Below are positions 45,056-60,744 of a DNA stretch of 64,000 nt, one piece after another. Both the position numbers and the translations under genes were made by a program. This DNA is from Cladorhizidae sp. MBARI D1340-BT2 (lineage: Eukaryota > Porifera > Demospongiae > Poecilosclerida > Cladorhizidae): contig JAQNBH010000007.1 in the NCBI GenBank assembly GCA_028752905.1, positions 40,651,872 to 40,715,871 of the forward strand, in the 5' to 3' direction. The stretch's first letter is position 1, and each line of letters begins with the position of its first letter. Below the pieces are notes generated by a model, which saw only the letters and a program-made list of their open reading frames with translations, was not told the DNA's origin and ran no database searches.

Positions 45056-46788
45056 GGCCTTCCTCTAGGAGATAATGATTTCAACTAGCACTTTACAATC
45101 AGGAACAATTACTGGAACCGGCTCAGGCACTCAGATTTTGAGGTCACACTTTGGCAGACTTCTCTTTAGCACACTTTCTACAGGCATCTTGATGTTCTTT
45201 AACTCTGGTCTTCAGTCTTTGGGTTGTCTCTCAGCTAAAAAGGATGTGGTACATGATACATGAGTGCATACTAGCTGGTAATACATCTTTATCTCTGTTC
45301 AGTTGTGTCCTCAGAGTTCATCCCGATCTGAAAATGACGGAACTTATGCAAACTCTCCTGATGTCTTAATCATTCCTGCTACATAAGGAATCACCATCGT
45401 AGGAGATTCTTCTTTTTAGACCCCTGGTTGCCTGTACGCCTGTATTGGTGTACTTATCTTCCTTACTGCATTTATCTACAGCTGAATGGTTGATGAATTG
45501 AAGATAACAATTCTATTTTAAAAACCTCTTTAAATGACATTCCTCCTTCATTCTCCTCCTCAGTCACTACTCTCCTGGAAGCTCTATCATGCGCAAGCTC
45601 TTTACCACTCCTCCTTTGACATGGATAGGATGATGTGATCTATAAACAATACCAGTTTGTGTTCATTGATATTCAGTAAACTGTTGCAGTTAGCCTTCTG
45701 TCTTCCTTTCTGTGTAAGTAGCATTCCAGAAAGGGCAACAATAGATCCACTTCAAGCTCCATGGTAAACTTTATGGATGACTTGATGTTGTTCAGAAAGT
45801 TCAACAACTTCTGCACATAATTATGGATAAAGGAGGTGACTGTAAGTCTATGTGAGTGAAAAGCTATTTTATATCTTAAGATCAGTACTTTCGACGATGA
45901 GTTGAGCAGGATGAGGCAGGAGTGGGAGCATTGTGGTGCAATTCCTCAGATGTTGAGTTGTAATGTTTCTGTTAGATGGTTAGTTTGTCAGGAAGTGGTG
46001 TACATCATGAGGATAAGTACAATGTGTCCAGTCAGGAGAGTATGTCTGAGATGGTCACAGTAGGTCAGGTTAAGATGAAGAGTGTGTTTCTGCCAACATG
46101 TTGGGTAGGTCTGTCAGGAGGAATGGTTTTGATGCTGAAATGTATGGGTTGGGTAAGTTAAGGTGAGTCATGGTGAGGGTGCTCAGCATGGCATTGATTA
46201 GTGATCAAGGGGTTGTCAGTCTACAGGAGAAGGGTGGGGTGATTAGCCTTAGTGCTCGCGAACACCAGGTTTAGGCTTTAGCATGGAAAGTGATGTATTC
46301 CCAATTGGACATGGTCCACTTCCTCAGGTAGTTAGCATAACACTACTTTACTAGAATCAGTTGTTTACCAGAATATGGATGCAGCTGACTACCTCCCCAA
46401 TCAATGACACCCTATGTTGCATATTATTTTCATGAAGGGAAGTTGTGTCTAAGATGTGATGGTGTTCAATCTCATGAACCAATGTGTGTCAAGTCCTATA
46501 GACCTGGTACAAAAATGAGAGCAGACTATAAGGTTTTGTGTGTATTATGGGATGGGTAATGCTATGACAAATTATTCTTTCTCTTTGGTTTCATCCTGTT
46601 CTTTGTTAGCATAAATATATTATTATTATTATGCTCAACAACAAGCTGTAGTTGGTAGGAGAAATTATAATTATTTGTCAATGATCATTGTTGAAAGTAG
46701 CATATTGTGTGATGATATAAATTTTGACCTCTTTTCTACGGTTATGCTTGGGGAAAGACAGTCAGGGAGGTTCTCTATATAACTTGCA
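45056..46788 (-). pseudogene. Spacer with Penelope-like RT relic, copy B
   Basis: Counterpart of 6568-8310. The Penelope-like relic is at about 45548-45833 on the - strand with the same stop. The remainder holds nothing recognised. Relative to copy A there is a 10-base deletion near 46050. Confidence 0.6.
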
Positions 46789-46846
46789 ACCCATTTTGCT
46801 CCCCCTGACTGCTACAACTGTCCTGAGGGTCAAATGATTGTAGGAG
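46789..46846 (+). pseudogene. Decayed half EGF-like exon, copy B
   Basis: Counterpart of 8311-8368. It reads FAPPDCYNCPEGQMIVGG, keeping the FAPP that copy A has lost (FSPP). Still lacks the 5' half and has Tyr for Cys. Confidence 0.7.
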
Positions 46847-46953
46847 GCAAGGTATGCAGAATGTTTTATGCAATAATTATGTTTTGTATAATGTGGATGT
46901 CGTGTGTAATTACCATACCTAAATCAATTCCTATAGTAATAGCCCATAGAGCC

Positions 46954-48066
<1,113 letters not shown>

Positions 48067-48260
48067 AATTTGTAAAGCGCATATGCTACAACCAGCTATG
48101 CAGGCAGTTTATTTCTGTCAATTTTAACTATTCATTACTTTAGCATGGAAGGCATGCTTTTTTTTGCATTTATCGCATGCATTTTTTAAACCTGTACATA
48201 ACACAACCAGTGTGTTTATCATGTAATCTAATATCCTGCAGCTTTCTCATGATTGTGAAG

Positions 48261-50961
48261 GGACCATACCTTTGGGGTGCAGGTTTACTTTTGTGGATGG
48301 TTCAGACTTGATCTCTGACCTGTAGAAGTGGCATCATGTTCCTTTTTCGTAATACGTTTTCATATTTTCCTTGGCCACTGACTCATGTTTGGTGGCCATC
48401 TCTGTGACCCTTTGCAGACATTTTTACATCTCCATCAGGAATAACGCCATGTTCTCGATGGTTTTCCTTCCTGACCAGTCAGTTTGAAAGGTGAGAGTAC
48501 AGTGGTGGTGTGTCCCTGTAGGCAAACAGAATTTAAAGGAATGTCTTGAGCCATTAGCCTTGGAAGTTCTCCACATACCAGCATTCAGGGTTCTGTTGAA
48601 TCTATCCACCATCCCATCTGTTTCAGTGTGGTAGGTAGCCATTTCCGATTCCCCACCACTTGGAAATGATTTGCTACTGAAATTAGACCCATGGTCGGTT
48701 AGCATTTCCTCTTCTTTGATCTGAGTTTCAGGCTCATCTCTGCTAGTGGTGGCTGAAGTTGCTGGTGGGCAGAGCTTCAGCACCATCTCTATTGGTGGTG
48801 GACTTGAGGGGGAATGCATCTGGTAGGAACTGTATTCACAGATTGTTAATATTCTCTGTGCCCGTCTTATGGAGGTGGGTGAGGTCATGAAAAAGGAGTC
48901 CGGATAATTGGTAGGGGAATCAATGGGACCTTTCTTTTGTGTGTCAGTGCTGTCTTCTGGCACCTCTGGCATCTCTTTTAGAGGTCCTTGACATCACCAG
49001 TCATGTCAGGTCAGCATATAGTTCATGACATTGGCTCTTTCAAAATGTCCTTCCAGTGGGGTGATGTGTGCCATCCTCAGTGATTTCTCTCAGTACTGCA
49101 CAGGTAACAGCAGTTGCTCCATCTTTGGAACTGATCTCTGGTGGTAGAGCAGTCTTTCCAAAAAAGTAAGTTTGGCAGTCCAGCTCTTCCAGTGTCTGGT
49201 CAAGGCCAGGGCAACTTCTTGTGGTTTTCTGACCTGGGTGATTCGTAGGGTAGGTTCTCCCCATCGTTAGGCACAGTTTAGTCTTTCTTGGCAGTTTTGC
49301 AGCCTTGTCTGTCAGGGTCTGGCATCACTTTCTGTATGATCTCATTGCTGAGGTCAGTTGAATTGGTTCCTTTTCCCGAGGACCGTTTGAGGACGAGGTG
49401 TTGGATGATGACTCTGCCTCATTGGTAACTGTAGTCTTACTGGCCTGTTGAGTGCCTGGAAGACTGATCCATTGCTGATCCACTCACGATAGTTTCTTCT
49501 CTTCTTACAGTTTGTCTGTAGTTTGCTCTTCCTTCATTCCAGCTTTGTGAGTGAGTCAATATAGGTTCTCCATGAGTATGTGAAATTCAATGTTGTTCAT
49601 CTTGACCTTCTCTTACAGTCTGTTCACCTTCAATTCCACTGTGATCAAGGGGAGGCATTTGATTTGGTGGTCTCCTTTGACGCTGATCGATCCTTCATTG
49701 TTGATGTGTCTACCAACCAGGCTTGCATGTAAGTGCGAGTGATTGTCTTCTGTGTCCTCACAAGTTTGGTCACTCAATGCGCATTCTGCTGTAGAGTGTA
49801 AATTCTGGTGATTTGGAGGATTTGCCAATGTTGGCCATCTTCTCTGTGTTGTCTGGTAATGGGTGGCTGTGTGGCCAAACTTTTGACAGCTGAAACAAAA
49901 CTGGGACCCTGATTTTGTATTACATCCTGCGGACATCTTGCTTCTCAGTTTTCTCGATCGTGGTCAAATGGGTTTGTGTTTAGGATTCTTGTCTGCTCTG
50001 CTCTTTGTTTTGAATTGGTAGGATCTGTCATTTCCTGATTTGGAAGTGTACGGCTTTGTAGAGGTTTCTTGCTCTTGGTGGCCACATTTATGCTGTAAAT
50101 TTGAGCAGCTTTTCTGGTTATCTAGGTTTTTGTCCCTTGTCCAACCAGCTGTCTGAAGGCAATGATCATCACTATTTATTTTGTGAACCAGTGGTCTATC
50201 GTGTCTGCCTTGTTGGTGGCATCGACTGCCCAGTTGGTGAATATAGCTGGTACTCTTAGTTCACACTCTATGATATCTTCCCCTTCGTTCAGCAAAGGTT
50301 ACTGCTATTGAAATCATTGTTAGTCTTTTGTAACCCCTTGGAAGGCAATTAGTTCACTGCTCAACACCTGGAAGTCATTCGGTATTTCCTATGGGAAGTG
50401 ATTCATGTAGAATCTTGATGCATTGTCCAGGAGTGACGTTAGCACTACGGTCCATTGTTTGTGGTGGTCAACCAAACATCTCTCCATGTGGTCTTGGAAA
50501 TTGGTCAGGTAAGTAACTATTTCTATGGACTTTTTGACTGAGACCATGGCAGGGATGTCTCTTCCTATTTGCATGTATCCTCTAGTGCAGCCTTCTCTAT
50601 ATTCCAAATTGCTCTTCCTGCATTCATATCTGAATATTGACCATTTCCAACTAGCGCGAACTTCCTGTTGTTGCCATTCCTCCAATTCCATCGGTTTCTT
50701 TTTTACCCTTCTCTCCAGTTAATCTTCTCTCCCTGGTCTTCTGGTTTCATTAATTTCCAATTGTTTCAGTCATTCTTGTCATAGCTCTTGAGCTCGAGCC
50801 TCTGTTCTCCTCTAACTCATTCGTTCTCTTCCCTTCGATGGCCTCCTCTCTCTCTTTGACCTGTTATCTGTCCCCCCTCTCAGAATCCACACAGGCTTGC
50901 ATCACTCTATCATCTGGGTGAATTGGTCATAGGGGATGGTGGAATTTCCAAAGCCGCTTGG
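48261..50961 (-). mobile_element. Degenerate Ty3/gypsy relic A, copy B
   Basis: Counterpart of 9600-12300, with the same broken gag (50691-50389), zinc knuckle (49936-49613) and integrase (48972-48424) pieces. Confidence 0.72.
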
Positions 50962-52645
50962 GAGCTAGGTTTTTCTTTCCTATCCTCTGGGGATTCGATT
51001 TCTTTAGCTGTCTGTCATTGGGAGTTTTCTTGAGAGTTATTGTTGGTAGCTTGTGTTGCTTTCATGTCATAACAGAGTTTGACCACCTCTCAACACTCAG
51101 ACTGGTTTCTTGGTTTAAGTTGCTATGTTTCCTTTACAAGAATTTGTGCAAGTTGACCGTATCCCTATACTCCGGGGCACTTCCCGTCACTCTTTGGCTC
51201 TTTACTAAAGGAGCATTGTTGGGTCAGTAATCTTTTTCTGGGGCTCTGCAAAAATATCAAGTCAATGATACTGCTGAGTTGGTGCTTGCTGATTACAATC
51301 AGTTTCTAGTTTCTTGGAAGGGTCGTTTTGTTGCCACTTGTATTGTAGAATAAGACCAAGTGCAGCTATACTTATGGTATCGATGAAGTTTAACCTCTTA
51401 TCGAGCACACATAATTAGGAGGTTCATGGTTCCTGCACAATTTACTGTATAAACTATATTATATATATTGTGTGTGGTCTCTTTTGATGTTATTAGGCAC
51501 TATAAGGTGACTAAGCATTGGTGCAGAAAATCTTTTTTTTTCCTGTCGCAAGAAAATTGATTTTCAGTGCACACGCTTGCCTCTTCATCACATTTTAGTT
51601 TCCAAGGAACACATTTGTTTTGTAGACCAAGATATTAACACTGGATTGAGATCTATTACATGCATGCCAGTACTGCTTGCAAGTTAGAGTGTGCTCTCGA
51701 TTGCAACATGTCTTTGAAGAGTGCCTGCAGCTAGCAGCGCTTGAAATTCAATTCTAATTAAGGATACATATGTCAATTCTACTTTTAATGTGTAAACAAG
51801 GAAAAAAGAAAAATGGTGCATCCTGAAACCACAGCACAAGAGAATAAGAACACCCTATAGATCTTCTGAATTGTGTCTTTATGGTTAAATTGACTATTGA
51901 CTTTTCAATATGCCATATTTAGCGAATGATTACTTTGAGTACAAAACTTACAGATTTCATAACAAAGCATAATATTATACTAAATGAGGGCAAACAACAG
52001 GAGAGCATAGAATATTGATCTGGAGCTGTGGTGACTGGCTTGGATTAAATATATACTTCTACGTATACCCGGCTGCTGTGTTGCAGCCCACTGCCTCCTC
52101 CAGTCATTAGCTAGCTGGTTCTCAACAAATTCTTGCAAAAATAGTATGAATTATAAAGATATAAACATAGTTTGCTAATCGATATCTTTATCATTGGAGT
52201 CACAGAAAATGTTGCTAGATTTGTCCAACTTTGTAGAATGGAGGCACTTCCTAGTCTGCATCTGTCGACACTTCTGCAATACATATCCATGTATGTACAA
52301 TGCAAACACAAACTACAAAGATAATTTAAGAGAAAATATCAGTTAATTAAAACTTCAGCAATGTAAAAGACTATTCCAGAGCAAATACGAATAATCACTA
52401 TTATTTTTATAGAAATACACTACTGTTATAATGTGGACTATCAACACAAAATATGCATAGGAGATTTTAGTGAAGTGAAGTGATGATTTATGACTTCCAA
52501 TATATATTACATTTCTGTTTGTTTGTATTACAGAGCCTTCCAATAATTTCTGTTTTATTGTTATCAATATTCATAGGACACTAAAAGTGATGCATTGATA
52601 TTTTAGTTTTATTCCAGTCTGTACCCAATCTTTACTGTACTTCAG
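50962..52645. other. Non-coding, no gene recognised
   Basis: Counterpart of 12301-13986. Near 51530 it is two bases shorter than copy A in a T-rich run. Confidence 0.4.
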
Positions 52646-55600
52646 GACGGGAATTGTGTACTCATATGCAATACTTACGAGAACAATCTTTTATTTTGGC
52701 TTGAGGTGGCAGAAAGTAAAGCAGATCTTCACAAAGTGTTGCAGAAGGATATTGTTGAGAATTATGATGAGCTGAGATCGTGGATACAAAAGGTGACTGG
52801 CTATCAAATAAATCTTTATATATCCATTTAACAACTAAAGATATAATATTTCTTATAGTTAGGTGTCAATTATTTCTTTTAATTTTAATATGCAGCAAAT
52901 GTAAATAAATAAAAGGTAAGATGCATCATATGTATTTACTGGAATAAAGATGTATTGACTAGAGAAAGTTCTAAAATCAAATGCTTATTTTAACTAATGC
53001 TATATGTGAACTGCTATTTTTCTAGGTATAAACAAACTAATTCCCAATGTCATCATGATAAAATCTTCACCCTAAATGGACCCATATTATTAGGCACTTG
53101 ATTTATAATGATAAAAGCATTTCATGTATCTAGGATATTACCATGTAAGTAATTGGACTGGACATTTTTTCTATTGAGATTATTTTAATTTTAATTGATC
53201 TGCAGGAATTCGATGAAATATCAGGACGGATTCATGAATTCTCCCCTCATTTCCTTAAAAAAATTCTAAATGTGATGTACCTTGCTCTCGATGTTGAACA
53301 TTATCACGTGTTGAAGGTAATGTTTATAATTTAATTTTGATTGTAATTCAAAAAATTTAGCTAATTTTTCATGTTAATGATTTCTCACAATAATTATAAA
53401 GTTTACTCCTAAATGTGTGTGGATTAATGAGGCATAAAAATGCATAGCATTAATTTCCTGCGGTATGAAACAGGATGTCCAAATGAAAATACCTTCCATG
53501 AAGAAGAGATATAAACAAGAGATGTCTAGAATGAGAACCAGTTAGGATAAACGAAGACAATGACTACTTATAAGCTTACAGGTTTTCTTTGTCTACATAT
53601 TTTTATTTCTAATTTTAGTACTTAACAATTGTTCGACTGCAATGTAGAGAATTTTTTTAAATTATAGCCAAGTCAATCTCTGCAAGGACAATATTCCAGT
53701 GAATCTATTTAGCCTAACTGACTCACTCAAGTCTCCATAACTGGCTAATTTTAAAAGCAATAACAGGATATGTGATTATATTATATTGTCATGGAGTATT
53801 CTAGGTGACAAAAATTTGGCACAGTTCAGGTCAATAGACTAACCACAACAGCCACCCTTCGAATAACCACAGCATACCCTACCTAATAGCCATTTATTTT
53901 TCCCCAAAAATAATATTGGTAGAAAATCTTTATGCTGTGTTTTTAAAGTCTTGTGTCTCTGCATCTTGAACCTGTAATAAAATATGAGAAGGAAAACATT
54001 TGCTCGTGAATTTTCATGTCCAAAGAGAAGCCAAATTCTTTAATAATGTCAATAATATTTTTCACAATTCTTCCCTCTCTGTTTCAAAATATCTACAAAT
54101 GCTGCCACCCTACAGTATGACTAACTGGAATGGGCTAAGAGTTCCCTTTTATAGGTTCCCAGACTACACCACAGAAATAACCATAACAGACATGAATGGG
54201 CTAGCCAGTTTAGTGTGAGCATTATCTTGCAAGGCCAATCTCGTGAGTCAGCTGTTCATGTTTCATCCTGTCCAGATAGACTACATGGTGGTGGTCTGCC
54301 TGCACAACAAGCAGCACTTCTGGGATGTAGATGCAGAATTAGTTCACCCTATCACCTACTTCTTCTGGACAGTGCCATACCATATCTCTTTCAGTAGTAG
54401 CTTTCTGGAGTAGTAGGACATGGAGTGTTCCTCTCCTGCATCATACACCTTGCTCAACACTGCTCATCTGTCTGGACAATGAATTGTTTGTCAAAGTTCG
54501 GGCTCCATGGCACCCAATATGATGCCAATTCTCTCTTTAGCATTTCAAATGCTGTCTGATGGTTTTCATGTTGAGGCAATTTTTTTTCATCTGGGCTGTC
54601 AATAATGCTGTTATGGTGAATAAGAATGGAATAAATCGGCTGGGTAACTCCAGGAACAATCACACATCCTTCTTTCTTCTCACAGTATCGAAGTTCTCCA
54701 ATGCTCCAACTTTTTCTTCCTTTGGTATGCCTTTGCTTTGTCCCAGAGATGCACTGCCTCTGTCCCAGTTGGTGCCTTCCTTAGTTTTCCAGGACTGTTT
54801 CAGATGTTGTATGTGGTCAGTCTATGAGTCCCTGAACACTATGAGGTCATCCAGTGCACACAGAGAATGTCATCACTTCTTTCTGTAGTTCATTAATCAG
54901 ACTCAAAAAGACTGTAATTTCCTCCCCTAGGCCAAATAGCATCACTTTCAACTGCTATTTGTCATGAAGGTTGTCTTCTACTTGGATGTCTCCTCAACTT
55001 ACACCTACCAGTATCCACTTGGTGAAGTCTAAAATTGTACTCTTCCAGACCATCTATGAAATAATCTACTATCGTACAGAAACATATCTGCCACAGATAT
55101 GTTTGTGGCAGATATGTTTCTGTACGATAGTAGATTAGTTCAACTCTGTTAGGATGATGTGGAATGTCTAAACACCTGTCGTTTGCTTAATGACACCTCC
55201 CTGCAATAACTGGGTCTCAGATTGCACCACTGCATGCCTTGTATAAGTCAGCTAATGAGGGGTCTCGTTTAATGGGGGGTAACATCCTCTGTCTCTATTT
55301 TGATGCAAGCCCTGTCAGTTTGTTGTTTTTACACTGAACACTTGGTTGTAATCTGCCAGCACTCTCTCCCTTCTATACCTTGCTCAACTCAGATTTGTCT
55401 TTGGTTGTTTCTGCCTGGAGATGCCTTTTGACTCTTGTATTTCTACTCTGTTTCTTTTACCCCATGAGAGCCAGTTATGTACACTGCATGGAGTCTACTA
55501 TATACTTCAAACAACCTTTCCCTGGCAGTTAGGTCATACCACTTCACCTGGTCTTTCTTTGCCTTCACCTCTTCTCTGTCATGATCTTCAAAGTGGTTCG

Positions 55601-57247
55601 ATTCTGCACCTTTTGTAGGAATAATAGCAAGCTTTTTGGCAGCATCTCCTTCTGCTCCCAGATTTCCCTCAAGATGTCAAGTGGTCCAAATAGTTGGCAT
55701 CCATCCATGGAGTAACTTGAAAGATGAAATCCTGTACTTTCCTGTCACACCTCCATGTAGGCAAACATGAGGTATAGGATGGTTTTGTCCATTGGTTGTC
55801 AAACTTGGATACCAACAGCCCATCCATTTGCAGTTTGTAGGGCACGGTCTTCATTCCCTTTACTCCAATCCAGTCAAAATAGTTAACCCATCCAATGGCT
55901 CATGAAGTTATCTCCACAATCTGTCAAAACTTCCTCTGAGATCTCGAACAAGGCAAATAGTGATGTTAGAGTGTCTGCTATATACAGTAGCACTTTCGGT
56001 TGTCACCAATCTTCCACACATCTTGTCTCCTGTAGATGAGTACATTCACCATCAGATACTCACTGTCAGAGTCTTCTGCATGCCTGGCTATATGTGTATA
56101 CGTATAAGTGTCATGAAGTTGTATTAAGATATTATAATACAGCAAAGTTTCTTGAGTGATGTTGGTTCAGTCGATATTCAATGGATACAAGCCCCCTTCC
56201 AAGCTTAAACTACATTTTATTTGGGATGTGGGTTTAAAAGCTCCAATCTCTATCCAGCTTGGGAATAGTGCTTTACTTTAGCTTGGAAAAATGTGTTGCA
56301 TTAATTTCTAGTTTATAATCACATATGGGAGTATTTCAGCTTTTTAACTCTGTTGCCAAATTCCCACAAGGTAATTTTACAGTTAATCTTTCAAGAATCC
56401 CACACAAGAACTCCCAAATATATTATATTAGCAAAACATGTATGCTGTACTCACTTACTCAAAACATATGATAAACACCCTTCTCATTTCCTAGATATTA
56501 TTTTTATTATTTTAATTAATGTTCATTTGTTTTTTATTTGGTATAGGTCAAATATATCTAAGACATGGTAGTATAGATGTTATTATAAAGTGGATTATTG
56601 CTAGCAAAAGAAGCATACAAGGATAAAGAGGTACATACATGCCTTAAAGTGGAGAATAAGTTGCTCAAAAATCTCCTGGGCTATTCAAACAGTTGATACA
56701 AAAACATTTCAGACATCCACATTTTACATCCACTAACAAGCACTTATTGGTGAGGATATTGTGTAAACCAAGAATAATTGTTTCTGCAGATTCCATTCAA
56801 GGAATACTGTAATCAGTAGTTGCATTGTATATTATTTTGTTGCAAGTAAGTTTGTATTTTTAGCACAGAATCTGGTTTCTGAATATCATATTGTTATTTG
56901 GCATAAACTCTATATTATGAATAAGTTGATTTTAATAATTTTGTTGGCTATATTTTACTTGAGTCATGAATATTTGCACATGTAGGAATTCATTGAAAGG
57001 GGTTTGAGCAAAGTTCCACTGATTAATTGTGCTAATTTTTCGGATTTAAGGTAACAATTTTTTTATCTCCAACCCCCCTACCCCTGCATCTAACCCAACA
57101 CAGATACACCTCCCTTCTCATACATATATATAACAATCTTTACTGCTTTTACGAAATAGATCTAACAAAACACATTTACGAGAATTGGTGGAATATATAC
57201 TTGAAGAAATAATTACACAATGCAAAGAAATTTACTCCCAATTTTAA
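52646..57247 (+). CDS. Gene X, RGS-like helical protein (exons), copy B
   Basis: Exons 52646-52792, 53206-53316, 56986-57050 and 57160-57247, with the same splice sites and phases as copy A. Exon 1 has Val for Leu (NCVLIC). The last exon has lost one CA unit of a short (CA)n (57213-57220), which shifts the frame and moves the stop to TAA at 57245-57247, so the two copies would end in different C-termini. If the last exon is genuine, one copy is altered or both are relaxed. Confidence 0.52.
54249..55859 (-). mobile_element. Degenerate gypsy RT/RNase H relic B, copy B
   Basis: Counterpart of 15590-17200 inside the same intron of gene X, with the same TDEQC RNase H start at 54663-54454. Confidence 0.62.
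55063..55136. repeat. Perfect 32-bp inverted repeat, copy B
   Basis: Same hairpin as 16404-16477. Both arms are unchanged. Confidence 0.95.
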
Positions 57248-57362
57248 AGCTCATTGACAAGTGCTATTTATTTGAGCATTCTATTTTAACAAGAGCAAAG
57301 AATACACTATTTTGTATCGCTAAATCAAGTTTACATGATGATCTGAACTTGTTCTCCATCAA

Positions 57363-58173
57363 ATGACAGTGACTGAAGAAAATAAAGCAAAATTTGAATT
57401 TTGTGTTCGAAATATTGAAGAAGAGTGTTACCAATTTGAAAAACCATATGCAAAAACAGCTAGAAAACGAAATCAACACATTGTGGAAAGTTCAGGTATG
57501 TTAAAAAAATGTTTGTTTTTTATATCTTATTAATTTATTGAACACTCAGGAATACTATCAGAAATACTGGTGTTGTTGAGAATGGAGGAAATGGGCCCTT
57601 TGTAGCTGAATAGTGAATGCTTTAAGATCATTATTTCAGTATTATACAAGAATGTTGAGATCCAAGAAAGGTATATAGCTAGATATGACCATGGCACTTT
57701 TGCAGCATCGATGTAACTATTTCTTCTTTAGGTTCCTGAACCATCTAAAGCATTCATCTGATCCAGATTATGGCCATCAAGTTGGGAAGTTATTTTCTCT
57801 GATATTTTCTGGCTCTGCTGATCACAGATTTACATTGGCAGTCAAGGAGAAGTACATGCTATTTATGCTTCGCAGGGTATTTAGGTATTTATTAGTATTT
57901 GTCATTGTGTAAGTCTTAATTTGTTATTTTGATCAGTTGTCAAGATACAACATTGAAAATTGAAGCTGAATTTACGTCAGCTATCCCAGCATATATGAAT
58001 TTGTAGATTAATTAATATAAATGTTACAACTATTAATTACCTTAATATTGTAGGTCAATTCCCTTGGGCTAGCATTTCAAGTTGTAGTGATAAAGCATTT
58101 CAGTTCAATGAGAGAAGACTCAATGTTCAATGTAATGTTCTATGGTTGCTTTTACAGTTTCTCTGTTATATAA
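57363..58173 (+). CDS. Gene Y, unrecognised helical protein, copy B
   Basis: Exons 57363-57495, 57640-57670, 57732-57876 and 58054-58173, same phases as copy A. Replacements: Arg to Gly in HQVGKLF and Ile to Phe in the last exon (GLAFQVV). Frame stays open to the same stop. Confidence 0.5.
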
Positions 58174-59355
58174 CCGCTGACTGCATACTCTTTGGCTAAT
58201 ATTTAGACAAATCCAGCAGCAGCTGCTATTAGTACACCGCACGAGCAAGATAAATTATGAATTACATTTTTTAGCACATGGGAGGGGGGGTGTTTATTGT
58301 TTACAAGTGTGTTTATAGTATTTACCTTTATTCAAGTATTTTGCTCAATGGGAAATGGAATAATGGTGAATCGGGAAACTGGCTAGTTTTTCCAATTCAT
58401 TGGACAGGTTGGAGACTTTTGATGGTTGAATGGACATGTTTTATTACATTATGTATGGGGAAAGCTAGAAACAAACATAGATGGTGCTAAATAAAATTAG
58501 TTCTGGCGTGAAGTTGACCTTTTACCTTAATTATGTTTGGGGTTTAGATAAACATTTGGTCATGCAAGACTAGTTATTGCACTGTACAGCATTGGAGAGT
58601 TGGGAGTCTCTTCTGGTAGCAAAAGTATGGTGAACGGACATAGTAGATGCAAGTCATGTGTGTGGGGAAAGGTAGATAGATATATGTCATATATGTTTAA
58701 AAGATCTTGAATATGAAAAAAATCAAAGTTTTTACTTCTTTTGTGATGGATTCAAAAGTAGCTCCAAGCATTTGTAGGGGGGAAAACAAATAAATTGATT
58801 GCTACAACTATCCCATAATAAGATCTTGAAGGCAAATTAATATGGTTCTGGGGTGTTCAGAGTTTACTGCCTTTGCAAAGGATTGAGGTTTTGGGGTCAA
58901 AACTAGCTGAGTATACTATTTATAAAATACACAAAGAAGCTGAGTTGTAAACATATTTTATCTGCCATTTAAAACATGGTAAAAGAGATAAGGGATTGCT
59001 ACCTGCATTCCATATCTATTATTTAAAATGAGAAATACTCGTAGGTATATGAGTGGCATCCACCAGCCATTGAATGACAACTGCAGGGAAGAGCAGTTCA
59101 ATGTTAAGTTTCAACTATCGAGGTGCTCAAGTTAAATCTTGGCAATTTGTAACATGAAATAAAATTCAATCAGCAGCATTCTACTACCTTCAACTCACTC
59201 ACAAAATGATTTAACTTATTGTATGCACAGCCCAACTATGATGTATTTTAAACTGTATATTAAAAAAACATCTCTGGCACACACTTGTTTCTGTAATAGC
59301 AAACACTGCAAATATGTTATAATCATATTCATTTGTCCAATGTCTTTATATATAG
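58174..59355. other. 5' spacer of EGF unit, copy B
   Basis: Counterpart of 19517-20699. No exon supported. Confidence 0.5.
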
Positions 59356-59502
59356 CACTTTGTAAAAAAAAGGGTCAAGATGATCCCTTAACCGATGCTG
59401 GATGCAAAGAGTGTCTTCCAGGTTATAAAAAACCAACATGCTGTGAATGCATCTTTGAAGAAGGTGGTGAAGCCTTTTATAACAACAGTGGAGAATGTGA
59501 TA
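59356..59502 (+). CDS. Type A EGF-like exon, copy B, lacks one Cys
   Basis: Same exon as 20700-20846, but the second cysteine codon TGT is GGT (CKKKGQDDP). This should leave one cysteine unpaired. Frame and splice sites are intact; one synonymous change (Ala codon GCA to GCC) is also present. Confidence 0.75.
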
Positions 59503-59628
59503 GTAAGTATGACTGCAAGTTGGCAGTTTATTATAGCATTATATCCATGTGCTACTACATATATTCATTATTTATATGGCTGCTCATTGCACTGATGAAT
59601 TGTATATTCCTTGCCAATAATTTCACAG

Positions 59629-59763
59629 AGATATGCAAGGAGAATGCCAATAGCACGGACTGCGATTCTACCCAAGGCTGTTCTCTGTGCGATGGTGGCT
59701 TTTTGCCTCCTAACTGCTGTGATTGTCCTGAGGATCAAATAATTGTCAATGACATATGTAAAG
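59629..59763 (+). CDS. Type B EGF-like exon, copy B
   Basis: Counterpart of 20973-21107 with Asp in place of Asn in CDGGF. Unit 2 has Glu there. All cysteines, frame and splice sites intact. Confidence 0.78.
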
Positions 59764-60744
59764 GTATGCAGGATTTTTCGTGCAATATATATCGTATAAT
59801 GTGGATGTCCTCTCTAAGTAACATACCATAGAGCCTTGTCGGTATTGGTGTATTATTTCAATTACCAGCCAATCAGAATACAGTTACACTTTTTTCACCA
59901 ATGGCAGTGTAAAAAGAAGAATTGGGTAGGAGAGCGGGATGGGGTGGCAGGGGAAGGGAAAGTGGTAAAGGAAAGATCAAGGCAATATGTACAAGTATGT
60001 AGAAATTTCATAGAAGATTTTTGTAGAATAGTGTTGTTCTGTTGAAAATTATAACTGTCCTGTTAGGTTTGCATGATCATATTTTATATATAATGTACCC
60101 TATACCTGGGTGTGTTTTTTTAGAACAATTGTTTGGGATTTTGCGATGTCTAATCCATAAATACGACTGCAAACATGAAACACATGTGTGCTCTTAAACC
60201 ACACACAGGAGGCCCATAGAATCTTCCCAGCTAACTTGTGAGAGTCTGTCTACTGTGGGCTTGCTTCTTTGTGGGACCAAGCCTAGACCAGTAGCAGGTG
60301 CTATAGCTTACTAGCTGTCTTTAGGAAGGATTATTGCATTTTGATACTTAAGAGGCAGATAAGACTTACAGCTGCACTAAGGGACAGCTGCTATATTGTT
60401 TTAGTGCTGAAGACTTGAGTGTTAGTTGTTGGCTGATAAGTACTCTATAGCTAACAGGGTTTCCTTGGGCTGAAAGATTTTTTCAAAATACAAAGAATGA
60501 GAAAATCTATCCTATTATCGGCTGATTTTATACAACTTAGTTTCGACTCCAGAATGGGAGCAAGCTGTTTTTAAGTAGATTAACACTCCACCTAACTTCC
60601 CCTCTGTGAAGCAACTTCAGAGACATGGACACTTAAAACAGCTGCCACAACACTCATTTCTTGATTACAATCATGTTTAATTCTACTATATACAGTAACA
60701 ACTACTTAACATATCTAGAAATTTCACTTAATCAAGTAGTGTCT
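59764..60744. repeat. EGF-unit intron, copy B
   Basis: Counterpart of 21108-22465 but lacking about 360 bases: GAAGAATTG at 59920 jumps straight to GGGTAGGAGAGCGGG, which in copy A lies at 21640. Confidence 0.6.
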
